From contig CACDMT010000013.1 in assembly GCA_902553945.1 (NCBI GenBank), positions 1 to 35,997 of the forward strand: a DNA stretch of 35,997 nucleotides, in the 5' to 3' direction. Made by a program: the position numbers and the translations under genes. Below the pieces are notes generated by a model. That model saw nothing but the letters and a program-made list of their open reading frames with translations, was not told where the DNA came from and searched no databases. Below, piece by piece: positions 9,763 through 19,494 of the stretch (its first letter is position 1; each line of letters begins with the position of its first letter). This DNA is from an uncultured Alphaproteobacteria bacterium. GTDB taxonomy: Bacteria > Pseudomonadota > Alphaproteobacteria > HIMB59 > GCA-002718135.

Positions 9763-10882
9763 AAAGAACTTTTTTAATATAATTGATATTTTTTTTTGAA
9801 ATATTATATCCTGAAGGAAGGCATATACATTGTTTATATTTTTTGTAATTTATCATTTTATAGTTCTGAAACTTTTGCATTTGTTTTTGTAAATGATTAG
9901 GATACCAAATATATCTAACATTTATATTGTTTTTTAAAAATTTGTTGATAATTTTTTTAGTAGAGATTTTTTTATTATTAATACAAAGAATATTCAACCA
10001 ATTATTCGATATCGAATAATCAGGTGTATTTAATATAGAATATTCATCACTATCAATTTTAATTTTATAATAATTATGAATTTTTAATTTATGAGATAAT
10101 ATTTTTTTTATATGTTTTAATTGAGCTAATCCTATAGCTGCATTAATATTAGTCATTCTGTAATTATAGCCTACATCATTATGTATGAATTTTAAGTTAT
10201 TATTTTTATATTGATTAATATATAGTCTCGCTCTCTCTAGATCATTTTTATTTTTAAATGTAATTAATCCCCCAGAACCAGATGTGATTATTTTATTTCC
10301 ATTAAAAGAAAAACATCCATAATCACCAATAGTACCAGTATGTTCAATTTTTTTATTCTTGTAATATGATCCAAAACTTTCAGCACAATCTTCTACAATT
10401 TTAATGTTTCTTTCTTTGCATATATTCGCTAATTTGTTAATTTCTGCTGGATTACCAAATACATGCACAATAATTATTGCAATTATTTTTTTATTTGTTT
10501 TTTTATTATAAGTATGACCTTTTTTAAAATAAGTTTTATTTTTAATAAATTCTATAGTTTTATTAACATCAATATTAAAAGTATTATTTGTATCCATAAA
10601 TATAGGTAAACCACCATTATATAAAATTGAATTAATTGGAGCTATAAAAGTTATAGTACTTACTAATACCTCTGTATTCAATTGAACACCTGCTATTTTT
10701 AATGCAATATGTAAGGCTGAAGTGCCAGAATTTGTTGATAAAGTATATTTTGATTTCGTAAATTTAGATATTTTTTTTTCAAATAAATTTATAAAATTAC
10801 CAATAGCTATTTGATTTTTTTTTATAGCAATTCCCAAATTTTTAATTTCATTACCAAAAATATAAGGTGTATGTAATTCCAT
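9755..10882 (-). CDS. legC: DegT/DnrJ/EryC1 aminotransferase (LegC-like)
   Basis: TNSGTSALHIAL, VEDCAESFGSYYKNKKIEHTGTIGDYGCFSFNGNKIITSGSGG (PLP Lys), YNYRMTNINAAIGLAQL. Confidence 0.88.
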   Translation of the reverse strand: MELHTPYIFGNEIKNLGIAIKKNQIAIGNFINLFEKKISKFTKSKYTLSTNSGTSALHIALKIAGVQLNTEVLVSTITFIAPINSILYNGGLPIFMDTNNTFNIDVNKTIEFIKNKTYFKKGHTYNKKTNKKIIAIIIVHVFGNPAEINKLANICKERNIKIVEDCAESFGSYYKNKKIEHTGTIGDYGCFSFNGNKIITSGSGGLITFKNKNDLERARLYINQYKNNNLKFIHNDVGYNYRMTNINAAIGLAQLKHIKKILSHKLKIHNYYKIKIDSDEYSILNTPDYSISNNWLNILCINNKKISTKKIINKFLKNNINVRYIWYPNHLQKQMQKFQNYKMINYKKYKQCICLPSGYNISKKNINYIKKVLYE

Positions 10883-11823
10883 TATTTTTCTAAAAATTTT
10901 AAATTTTTATATGTTTCATAACTAGTTTCTATACTTAAAGCTGGCCATTTTAATTTTTTATATTTTATAAGATCAATAAAGGTTAATAATTGCTTATAAA
11001 AGCCTGGTTTATATTTTACATCATATTTAGAAGGTAAAATATTTTCTTTTTTAAATTTTTTATCAATAATTTCTCCTTTTTCTAAAGGATTAAAATTTAT
11101 ATTATAATTTTTTGTAAAAATTGAAACTTTCCATGATCCAGGGGAATTCCAATAAGAGGAATAAGTTGCTGTAATACCATTTTTAAATTTAAAAATACCG
11201 TTAAAATAATCTGGGATCATTTCTTTGTTCTTTTGAGAAAAAGAATGGGAAGTTAAAAGATCTCCACAGAAAAAATTTAATAAATCAATTGTATGAATAG
11301 AATTGGCAAAAAGCCATCTTTTATGTATTTTTTTATTAACTTTTTTTCTCAATAACCAGGATCTTTCATGACCTTCTATGTTTACTGCGAGTATTTTATC
11401 TTTTTTTTTCTTGATTAATTCTAAAGTACTATGAAATACTGAATAAAACCTTCTATTTAATCCAATCATATTAAGTGTTTGATGTTTTTTATTTGCTTTA
11501 AGTAATTTTTCATAATCTCTAAAATTTAAACTAATAGGTTTTTCAATGAATAATGGTATCTTGTAAGGTAGAAGTTTCATCGTCATTTTAAAAATTTCTT
11601 CAGCAGAGACTAAAATAAGAACTCCATCTAAATCTTTAGCAATAAACTTTTCTAAAGTTTCAGAAACTTCATTAATTGAGTATTTTTTTTGAAGTAATTT
11701 AGCTTTTTTAATTGTCCGTGAATAAATTTTAGTAACTTTTACTGCTTTAATATTAATTAAAATATCTAAGTTAATTTGAGCAATTGTACCAGCGCCTAAA
11801 ATACCTAATCTAATTTTAGACAT
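10882..11823 (-). CDS. Gfo/Idh/MocA-family oxidoreductase
   Basis: MSKIRLGILGAGTIAQ, PLFIEKPISL, IGLNRRFYS. Start trimmed to the Met at 11823 because the supplied N-terminal extension overlaps the next gene. Confidence 0.82.
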   Translation of the reverse strand: MSKIRLGILGAGTIAQINLDILINIKAVKVTKIYSRTIKKAKLLQKKYSINEVSETLEKFIAKDLDGVLILVSAEEIFKMTMKLLPYKIPLFIEKPISLNFRDYEKLLKANKKHQTLNMIGLNRRFYSVFHSTLELIKKKKDKILAVNIEGHERSWLLRKKVNKKIHKRWLFANSIHTIDLLNFFCGDLLTSHSFSQKNKEMIPDYFNGIFKFKNGITATYSSYWNSPGSWKVSIFTKNYNINFNPLEKGEIIDKKFKKENILPSKYDVKYKPGFYKQLLTFIDLIKYKKLKWPALSIETSYETYKNLKFLEK

Positions 11824-12799
11824 GATAATTTTCTGATAAATAAGTATGGTTTTTTTTAAACCATTCAATTGTTAAATCTAGACCCTTATCAAGATCAATT
11901 CTACTTCTCCAATTAATTAATTTATTTAATTTTTCTGAATTACAACAAAGTCTATCAACTTCAGATTTTTCTGTTCTGATTCTAACATTATCAACTTTTA
12001 ATATTTTATCAGTACTTAATTTATTCATGATCAATGAAGCTAAATCTTTAATAGATATTTCTTTTCCTGTTCCTATATTAAGTTCTTCACCTATAGTTTT
12101 TTTTGATATAAGGATATTATAAATTGCTTCACATGTATCAAGCACGTAAGTAAAATCTCTTGTTGGATTAGTATTTCCAAGTTTTATTATTTTTTCATTA
12201 TTTATACACTGTTTTATTATGGTTGGTATTATCGCTCTTGTTGATTGCCTGGGACCATAAACGTTAAAAGGTCTAATAATTTTTACAGGCAAATCAAAAG
12301 ACCTATAATAACTAATAGAAATTTGATCAGCGCTAATTTTTGATGCAGAATAAGGTGATTGGCCTACTTTAGGATGAAGTTCATCAATTGGTACATATTG
12401 AGCAGATCCATAAACTTCACTAGTTGATGTAATTATAACTTCTTTGTTGTTATTATTTTTACAAGACTCTAAAACATTATATGTGCCTTCAATATTCGTT
12501 CTTATATATGCTAAAGGTGATAAATAAGAATAAGGTATTCCAATTAATGCTGCTAAATGAATTACCTTATCAGCTTTTTGAATAAGATTATTTAGTAAGT
12601 CAAAATCTCTAACATCACCTAAGACAAATTCAATTTTATCTTTATATTTAGTATTATTAAGCCACCCATAATCATTATTAGAATTGTATCTATCAAATGC
12701 AATAATATTTGCTCCTTTTTCTATTAAAAACTCTACTAAATGTGAGCCAATAAAACCTGAAGAACCTGTTACTAAAATTTTACTATTTTTAATATTCAT
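11816..12799 (-). CDS. legB: NDP-sugar 4,6-dehydratase (LegB-like extended SDR)
   Basis: KILVTGSSGFIGSHL, SSTSEVYG, SPYSASKISADQ (YxxxK), RPFNVYGPRQSTRAIIPTII, TNPTRDFTYVLDT. Confidence 0.87.
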   Translation of the reverse strand: MNIKNSKILVTGSSGFIGSHLVEFLIEKGANIIAFDRYNSNNDYGWLNNTKYKDKIEFVLGDVRDFDLLNNLIQKADKVIHLAALIGIPYSYLSPLAYIRTNIEGTYNVLESCKNNNNKEVIITSTSEVYGSAQYVPIDELHPKVGQSPYSASKISADQISISYYRSFDLPVKIIRPFNVYGPRQSTRAIIPTIIKQCINNEKIIKLGNTNPTRDFTYVLDTCEAIYNILISKKTIGEELNIGTGKEISIKDLASLIMNKLSTDKILKVDNVRIRTEKSEVDRLCCNSEKLNKLINWRSRIDLDKGLDLTIEWFKKNHTYLSENYHV

Positions 12800-12800
12800 T

Positions 12801-13796
12801 TTATTTTTTATTCAATACAATAATTGAACCTGTATTTTCCATCTTAAAATCTATTTTTTCAAATTTAAACTTCTCAATACTTTTTTTAATTATATTTATT
12901 TTATGAGGTGGGCTTATTATCATTAAAAAACCTCCTCCACCAGCACCAAGAATCTTTCCCCCAAAAGCTCCATTAATTTTAGCAATATTATATATTTGAT
13001 CAATTTTTTTATTAGATATTTTTGCAGATAATTCTCTTTTTAATTTCCAGCTATTATCTATTAAATTACCAATTTCATTTAAATTAAGTTTTTTAGTCAA
13101 TAACAAATCATTAAATTGTTTTGTCATATTTCGAATAATAGTAAGTTTGTTTTTATTTTTCATTTTATTTTTATTTTGATCTTGAAGAACGTTATCAGCA
13201 GATCTCATTTTTCCTGACCAATAAAATGAGATACTTTTAAATAAATTTCTATAATTATTTTTATTTTTATTTATTTTTTTTATTATAACATTTTCATTTG
13301 ATTTAAATTTAATATAATTAATCCCCCCAAACGCTGACGCATAGTGATCTTGTTTTCCAATTGGTTTTTTTAAAATATTAACTTCAATGTGAAATGCTTG
13401 TTTAGCTAATTCTTTTTTTGATATTTTTATTCCTTTATATGCATAAAGAGCATTAAGTAAACCTACACAAAAAGAACTTGAAGATCCGAGGCCTGTAGAT
13501 GATGGAACATCAGCTATAGTTCCAATATATAAGTTGTCTTTTATTTTAAGATACTCGATACATGCTTTTATAATTGGATTTTTTATTTTTTTTACTTCAT
13601 TGACTATTTCAGTTTCAGAATAATTCAATCTATATTTCTCAAAATAAAGAGGATCTTGTTTTTTTACTATCACGTATACATATTTATTAATAGATGTACT
13701 TATTACTTCACCATAATCATTATATTTATAAAAAGATGGAATATCTGTTCCTCCACCAATCAAACTAACTCTCAATGGTGTTCTAGTTATAATCAT
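12801..13796 (-). CDS. GHMP-family sugar kinase (HddA-like)
   Basis: ITRTPLRVSLIGGGTDIPSFY, DVPSSTGLGSSSSFCVGLLNAL, GKILGAGGGGFLMI: the three GHMP motifs. Confidence 0.85.
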   Translation of the reverse strand: MIITRTPLRVSLIGGGTDIPSFYKYNDYGEVISTSINKYVYVIVKKQDPLYFEKYRLNYSETEIVNEVKKIKNPIIKACIEYLKIKDNLYIGTIADVPSSTGLGSSSSFCVGLLNALYAYKGIKISKKELAKQAFHIEVNILKKPIGKQDHYASAFGGINYIKFKSNENVIIKKINKNKNNYRNLFKSISFYWSGKMRSADNVLQDQNKNKMKNKNKLTIIRNMTKQFNDLLLTKKLNLNEIGNLIDNSWKLKRELSAKISNKKIDQIYNIAKINGAFGGKILGAGGGGFLMIISPPHKINIIKKSIEKFKFEKIDFKMENTGSIIVLNKK

Positions 13797-14773
13797 TTTA
13801 AAATTTTAATATATTTATTAAAAAAATAAAAAAAATTTATTATTTTTCTTATCGTAGAAATTTTATATTTAAAAATATTAATAAATTTAAGTATATATAA
13901 ATAAATTTTAGATAAAATAAAATTTTTTATGCTAAAATTAAAAACTCGATATTTGATACTAGTAAAATATTGATAAAATATAGATTTAAATTTTTCCTCG
14001 TCTATTTGCAACTTTTTTGAAAAATATTTTACAAAATTTTGAAAAGCATTAAAAGTATTTTCATCTTCAATAATTCTCACTTGTAGACTTTGTTTAAATG
14101 AATTTGCATAACTTGGACCTGGATTAACTAATCTTATATAATTATTACAATATAAATATTTATACTTATAATTACTCAAAGCAATACAGGTTTGGAATAA
14201 TTCATTTAATTGACCATCTCTAATATTTGTATCATTCATCTCATTCCAAATACTTGAGAATACTTCTGACCTATAAACACTATACCATATGTAATTTACT
14301 CTTGAGCTATATGGACTAAAATATTTTTGAATTCCAGTAACACCACTTAAACTATCTAAATCAAAAGATGATGCATAATTATACGAAAATTTGTACTTAT
14401 TTTTAACTTTAGATACAAACATAGTTGTACCAGATGCTAAATGATATTTAGAATTATTGTTAAGAAAATTTATGCATTTACTTATACCACTATAATTTAA
14501 AAAATCATCATTATCACTTGTTACTACATATTTTGTTTTAATTAGTTTTGATGTCTGAGCAAATTTATTTATATAGTCACCAATCTTTTTATCATGTGGG
14601 TATTTAATATACTCTACATTCCTATTATTATAATTATTAAAAATTTCTCTATGATTATCGTCTTTACTTCCATCAGCAAATATATATTTAATGTCTTTAA
14701 TAATATTCTCATTAAGCCATATTTTTGTAAAATTTGATCTATCCAATAATGGAACTATGACAGTTAAATCCAT
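13793..14773 (-). CDS. Family 2-like glycosyltransferase
   Basis: LTVIVPLLDRSNFTK, YIFADGSKDDN, KYVVTSDNDDFLNYSGI (DxD-like) layout. Confidence 0.7.
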   Translation of the reverse strand: MDLTVIVPLLDRSNFTKIWLNENIIKDIKYIFADGSKDDNHREIFNNYNNRNVEYIKYPHDKKIGDYINKFAQTSKLIKTKYVVTSDNDDFLNYSGISKCINFLNNNSKYHLASGTTMFVSKVKNKYKFSYNYASSFDLDSLSGVTGIQKYFSPYSSRVNYIWYSVYRSEVFSSIWNEMNDTNIRDGQLNELFQTCIALSNYKYKYLYCNNYIRLVNPGPSYANSFKQSLQVRIIEDENTFNAFQNFVKYFSKKLQIDEEKFKSIFYQYFTSIKYRVFNFSIKNFILSKIYLYILKFINIFKYKISTIRKIINFFYFFNKYIKILK

Positions 14774-14774
14774 T

Positions 14775-15710
14775 TTATTTCCAATTTTTATAAGTGTCTT
14801 TAAGTATATTATTTATGTAACTATCTTTTGTTAGAGAGTTTAAGTATTTTTTTTTTGATATTTCTATATTATTTTTAATCTGATCTATAGATCTCATACC
14901 TGGGATTACTACATCAAAATTCTTATTTGATAAACAAAAACTTAATGCAAATTCACTAATATAATTATATTTAATTTTATTTTTTATTTTTTTAAGTCTT
15001 TTTTTTATCCAAATTTTTAAATCAGAATCAAAATTTTTTCTGAAATCATATTTATTAAATTCTTTATTTAAATTTTTATCAAAAATCATACCATTTGCAA
15101 AAGGCGCTCTAGAAATTGTAAATATATTTTTTGATTTTTTAATATTTTTAATAAAATTATTAGCCCTTGTATCTAATATATTGTAATTAAATTCTATAGA
15201 TTTTATAAAAGGATATTGCTTTATGAATTTTTTTGCATCGTTAATTGAGCTGCAACTTATGCCAAATAAAGTAATTTTACCATTACTAATAGCTTTTTCA
15301 ATTAAGTGGATTAATTTATCACTAATTTGAATGTTAGATGGGGGACTATGAAATAAATAGCAATAAATATTTTCTCTTTTTAGTCTTTTTAATGAAGAGT
15401 TAAGTGATTTAGTAAAATAATCTGGTGAAATATCAAATAAATTTTTGTTGCTTTTAAATCTATTTCCATACTTTGAGCAAATAAAAATATTATCCTTAGA
15501 GTTAAATGTTTCTCCTATTATTTTTTCAACTCTTCCATTTCCATATAAGTCAGCAGTATCAAAAAAATTAATTCCATTATCATATGCATATTTAAGTGAT
15601 TTTATAGATTGTAATTTTATTTGAGCCCCCATACCAATATATTTACCACCAAATAATGTTTTACCTGATAGTGGTGCTGTACCAAAACCCAGCTTATTTA
15701 TTTTTTTCAT
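14775..15710 (-). CDS. Aldo/keto reductase
   Basis: KLGFGTAPLSG, GINFFDTADLYGNG, ICSKYG, YLFHSPP (D-Y-K-H tetrad), FDVVIPGMRSIDQIKNNIEI. Confidence 0.88.
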   Translation of the reverse strand: MKKINKLGFGTAPLSGKTLFGGKYIGMGAQIKLQSIKSLKYAYDNGINFFDTADLYGNGRVEKIIGETFNSKDNIFICSKYGNRFKSNKNLFDISPDYFTKSLNSSLKRLKRENIYCYLFHSPPSNIQISDKLIHLIEKAISNGKITLFGISCSSINDAKKFIKQYPFIKSIEFNYNILDTRANNFIKNIKKSKNIFTISRAPFANGMIFDKNLNKEFNKYDFRKNFDSDLKIWIKKRLKKIKNKIKYNYISEFALSFCLSNKNFDVVIPGMRSIDQIKNNIEISKKKYLNSLTKDSYINNILKDTYKNWK

Positions 15711-17545
15711 TAATTAATTTTCTTAATAAAGGACTGAAAGTTATAAGAGTTATTATCATATTTAATTTTTAAATTAAAATTTGGTGTAAAATCATGTGCA
15801 AGTGATTTAATTATAAATTCTCTTATTTTTTTATTTTCTTTTTTATCTAAATCAATTAAATTTTCATCAAGCATTTCAGATCTTAAATATGTCTTGCTTT
15901 TTTTAATTGACTGTTTTTTTGGCTTTATAATTTTATTTCTAATTTTAGACCATTTATTAATAAATAGTAAGATAGACTCAAGACATGATGTAAAATATAT
16001 CTCTTTTCCTGAAACTGGAAATTTATAATTAAATTTTTTTTGACAATAAAGTGGGCCAGCATCTAATTCTTTGGTCATTTTATGTAATGTTGTACCAGCA
16101 GGAAAGTTTTTTATAACAGTCCATAAGGAAGAGTCTCTACCTTTACCGTAAGGTAAATAACTAGGATGAATATTAAGATTATTTTTAAATTTTTTTAAAA
16201 AATTATCTGAAAATACACAATGACCCCATATATTTAGTAGCCAATCATATTCATTATTTTTGATATTTTTAAAAATAAATGGTATTTTTTCTTTTCTTAA
16301 ATAATTAAGATTATTTTTTTTTAAATAAAGTATAATTTTTTTATCATTATCAGTAACAACAAATAAATAAGTGTCATAATAGAATTCCTTTATTAGAAAT
16401 TCTATACATTTTATAGCAACGTTTACATCTTCACCTCTATTTGCACCTAAAAAAATAAGAAATTTTTTTGAATTATTAATATTTAAAATTTCATTATACA
16501 TAATTCTATTTTTTAATATTTTTATAGTTGAATTTTTTAAAGGTTTATTTTTTTGTAATAATTTTTTATTTAGCTCTAAATTTTCAAGCCATTTTATATT
16601 AATAGAACTATCATCTCTTTTGAGAGATTGTGATAAAAAAGCTTTTTTTAATTCCTTAATTCCATAATCAATATTATATTTTGCTTTGAAGCCAATTTTT
16701 TTTATTTTTTTAAATGAAACATAATAAGATCTATCATCTTTTTTTCCATACCAAATTATATTTTTTTTTATATTAGTTAATTTAAATATTTTGTTTGCAA
16801 GTGATAATAAATTAATATTATTTTCTTCATCTCCAATATTAAATATTTGATTATTATAATTATGATTTTTATTATTAATAAAAAAAATAAATGCTCTTGC
16901 AACATCTCTAACATGAACAAATGGTCTTCTTTGTTTACCATCTCTTAATAAGGTTAATTTTTTTTTCTCAAGTGCATCAAAAACTAAAGCATTAATAATA
17001 ACATCAAATCTTGTTCTTTTTGAAACACCAAATACTGTTGGAAGCCTTAGAATTGTTATAGAAAAATTTTTATCACCCTGATTAAGTGCGAATTTTTCTA
17101 ATTCAGCCTGCGCTTTAGCATAAGTAGATTTTGGATCTAATTTACTATTTTCATCAAGTAAATTATTTTTCTTATTAAATCCATAAACACTACAAGATGA
17201 AGGATATAAAAATTTTTTAACTCCAAATTTTTTTGCAATCAAAATATTTCTTTTTCTTGTAAAATAATCTATTTCCCATGTTAATTTATCAAAAAATTTA
17301 TTACCAATAGGTGCAATTGAAACATTAGTGAGGTCAATTACTATATCTTTATCTTTATATATTTGAGGATTTATTTTTCTAACATCATCTTTTATGACTT
17401 TTAAATTTTTATTTTTAATTAATTGTTCTTTATTTTTATAGAAAAATCTATCTACTATTGTAACTTTGAAATTTTTTCTTATTAGTTCTTCAGTTAGAAC
17501 TTGACCAACATAACCCCCGCCTGCGTTTATTAATACCTTATTCAA
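15710..17545 (-). CDS. Two-domain protein: N-terminal extended SDR (NAD-dependent epimerase/dehydratase-like) fused to C-terminal sugar N-formyltransferase-like domain
   Basis: Residues ~1-312: VLINAGGGYVGQ, YPSSCSVYG, RDGKQRRPFVHVRDVARA, FNIGDEENN. Residues ~345-545: NIHPSYLPYGKGRDSSLWTVIKNFPAGTTLHKMTKELDAGPLYCQKKF, with the N/H/D formyltransferase catalytic pattern (NIHPS...DAG). Single uninterrupted 611-aa ORF. Confidence 0.85.
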   Translation of the reverse strand: MNKVLINAGGGYVGQVLTEELIRKNFKVTIVDRFFYKNKEQLIKNKNLKVIKDDVRKINPQIYKDKDIVIDLTNVSIAPIGNKFFDKLTWEIDYFTRKRNILIAKKFGVKKFLYPSSCSVYGFNKKNNLLDENSKLDPKSTYAKAQAELEKFALNQGDKNFSITILRLPTVFGVSKRTRFDVIINALVFDALEKKKLTLLRDGKQRRPFVHVRDVARAFIFFINNKNHNYNNQIFNIGDEENNINLLSLANKIFKLTNIKKNIIWYGKKDDRSYYVSFKKIKKIGFKAKYNIDYGIKELKKAFLSQSLKRDDSSINIKWLENLELNKKLLQKNKPLKNSTIKILKNRIMYNEILNINNSKKFLIFLGANRGEDVNVAIKCIEFLIKEFYYDTYLFVVTDNDKKIILYLKKNNLNYLRKEKIPFIFKNIKNNEYDWLLNIWGHCVFSDNFLKKFKNNLNIHPSYLPYGKGRDSSLWTVIKNFPAGTTLHKMTKELDAGPLYCQKKFNYKFPVSGKEIYFTSCLESILLFINKWSKIRNKIIKPKKQSIKKSKTYLRSEMLDENLIDLDKKENKKIREFIIKSLAHDFTPNFNLKIKYDNNSYNFQSFIKKIN

Positions 17546-17551
17546 AATAAT

Positions 17552-18472
17552 TTACTGAGGAACATCAATTTCTTGATTTTTATGAAAACCTCTTTGTGAT
17601 CTTTGAACTGGCACATCACAAGTGCTACAAGGTTTGATATCATTTATCTTCCCTTCATCCATCAATTTTCTAGAATTCACGAAATAATTTGAATTAAATA
17701 TTTCTATTGGATCTTGAAATAGAACATTGCCAATCCCTCCAAAAAATGTAGCATTTATGTCTATACAACAAAATTTAACATTACCATGTGCATCTAGACA
17801 TAATCTATCATAAATATATTCACATCTAACATCTTTTTCTATAATCTTTGGAGAACCATCAGCATTAGGATAGTCATGATCAGACCAATTATGCTCTGGA
17901 AAATATAAAATCATATCGCCCTTATCAAAATTTAATTTTTCTTTCCAATATTCTACATATGAATCCCATTCATGCTTATTATCTTCATTAATAATCATTC
18001 TGATCATTACTTTAGATTTATAATCTCCCTCATCTCTAACTTTAATGTGACTTAATGTATTTTCAAGTACTTCTTCATAAATTAAATCCCTTCTAACTTT
18101 CTCAAAAATTTTTTTGTTCATACTATCAATTCCAATAATAATTTCATTGCAACCAGCTTCTAAAATTTTAGTTGATACAGTTGGTTTAAGTAGAGAGGCA
18201 TTAGAAGGAAAAGATACATGTTCAACTTTTTTAGACTTTAAGTATTCTATTTTTTTATTTAATCGAACATCAACAAGCACTTCACCTAGGCCCACTAAAT
18301 TGACATGTTTGATTTTTTCTATTGAAGATCCAAAACTATCAACTATAGCTTTAAATTTATCAAAATTCATTACTGATTTATTATACTTTGTCTGATCTAT
18401 AGAACACATAGGACATGAAGCTGTACACACTCCTCTTGCAATTTCTATTTCTAATTTTGAAGGATATTCCAT
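17552..18472 (-). CDS. Radical SAM protein with C-terminal SPASM-like Cys cluster
   Basis: CTASCPMC (CxxxCxxC) N-terminal motif; C-terminal CEYIYDRLCLDAHGNVKFCCIDINATFFGGIGNVLFQDPIEIFNSNYF...CSTC typical of SPASM. Confidence 0.87.
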   Translation of the reverse strand: MEYPSKLEIEIARGVCTASCPMCSIDQTKYNKSVMNFDKFKAIVDSFGSSIEKIKHVNLVGLGEVLVDVRLNKKIEYLKSKKVEHVSFPSNASLLKPTVSTKILEAGCNEIIIGIDSMNKKIFEKVRRDLIYEEVLENTLSHIKVRDEGDYKSKVMIRMIINEDNKHEWDSYVEYWKEKLNFDKGDMILYFPEHNWSDHDYPNADGSPKIIEKDVRCEYIYDRLCLDAHGNVKFCCIDINATFFGGIGNVLFQDPIEIFNSNYFVNSRKLMDEGKINDIKPCSTCDVPVQRSQRGFHKNQEIDVPQ

Positions 18473-19494
18473 TAAAATTTAACTACTTTATTATTTATTG
18501 TTATATTTTTAATAATATTATTCCACTTTTCAAGTGTTTCATACCAATCAAGAGTAATAGTATTATCATTTAAGTCGATTTTACCTATATTTAGACATTT
18601 AATAATTTCTTTAACTCCATCAAAGGGAGAATAATTAGTTTTATATCCTATATTTTTTATTTTTTCAAAAGAAACAAAATAGGATCTATGATCATTAGAA
18701 CCATACCAAGTAATATCAAGCTTATTTTTGAAGTGTTTATTTATTATATCTGCAAGATCTTTAATCATATAGTTGTTATTTTTTCCTCCTACATTGAATA
18801 CCTGCCTATTAACTATATCATTTTTAGAATTCAGAATATGATGCATAGCTCTAATTGCATCTTTAATATGAAGAGTAGGTCTACGTTGTGTGCCGTCTTT
18901 CATTAATAAAATTTTATTGTTTTTCCAAGCCTCATAGGTCATTCTATTAACAACAAGATCAAATCTCATTTTTGGGCTATAGCCATATACGGTTCCTTGT
19001 CTTAAAATTGTAACACAAAAATTTTTTGAAGCTAATTTTAATATATCTTTTTCAGCATAAGAATTAGCTTTAGAGTAATTAGTAAGTGGTTTTAATTTAA
19101 AATTTTCAGTTGCTATTTCAGTTTTTTTAATTTTACCATAATTACTACAGGATGATGGTAGAATATATTTTTTAATTTTATTTTTTTTTGCTAACTTTGC
19201 ATTTCTAACTCTAGCCAAATGATTAATATCAAAAGTTTCTTTTTTATAACGTTCGCCTGTAACGTCATTAGAAATAGCTGCTAAATCAATCATATAATCT
19301 GCATTTTTAAAATGTTTGTCCTTTAATAGCCTAATGTCATTATTAATTATTTCCAGATTTTTGTTTTTAATGTTTAGAAATCCGAAAAAATATCTATCAA
19401 TTGCCCTAACTTTAAATCCTTTTTTTAATAGATATGGAGTTAACATAGAGCCAATATATCCTCCAGCACCAGTTACAATAATTCTTTTAGCCAT
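18472..19494 (-). CDS. Extended SDR (NAD-dependent epimerase/dehydratase family), paralogue of the N-terminal domain of 15710..17545
   Basis: IIVTGAGGYIGSML, PSSCSNYG, KDGTQRRPTLHIKDAIRA, WYGSNDHRSYFVSFEKIKNIGYKTNYS; closely parallels the neighbouring fusion protein. Confidence 0.83.
   Translation of the reverse strand: MAKRIIVTGAGGYIGSMLTPYLLKKGFKVRAIDRYFFGFLNIKNKNLEIINNDIRLLKDKHFKNADYMIDLAAISNDVTGERYKKETFDINHLARVRNAKLAKKNKIKKYILPSSCSNYGKIKKTEIATENFKLKPLTNYSKANSYAEKDILKLASKNFCVTILRQGTVYGYSPKMRFDLVVNRMTYEAWKNNKILLMKDGTQRRPTLHIKDAIRAMHHILNSKNDIVNRQVFNVGGKNNNYMIKDLADIINKHFKNKLDITWYGSNDHRSYFVSFEKIKNIGYKTNYSPFDGVKEIIKCLNIGKIDLNDNTITLDWYETLEKWNNIIKNITINNKVVKF

Noticed and set aside
11824-11868. 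N-terminal extension MNGLKKTILIYQKII of the Gfo/Idh ORF
   Set aside because: It overlaps the LegB coding end, and the Rossmann motif begins right after the internal Met at 11823, so the shorter start was used.
18114-18395. Plus-strand 93-aa ORF
   Set aside because: Lies wholly antisense inside the radical SAM gene, whose motifs are clear; the translation shows no recognisable domain.
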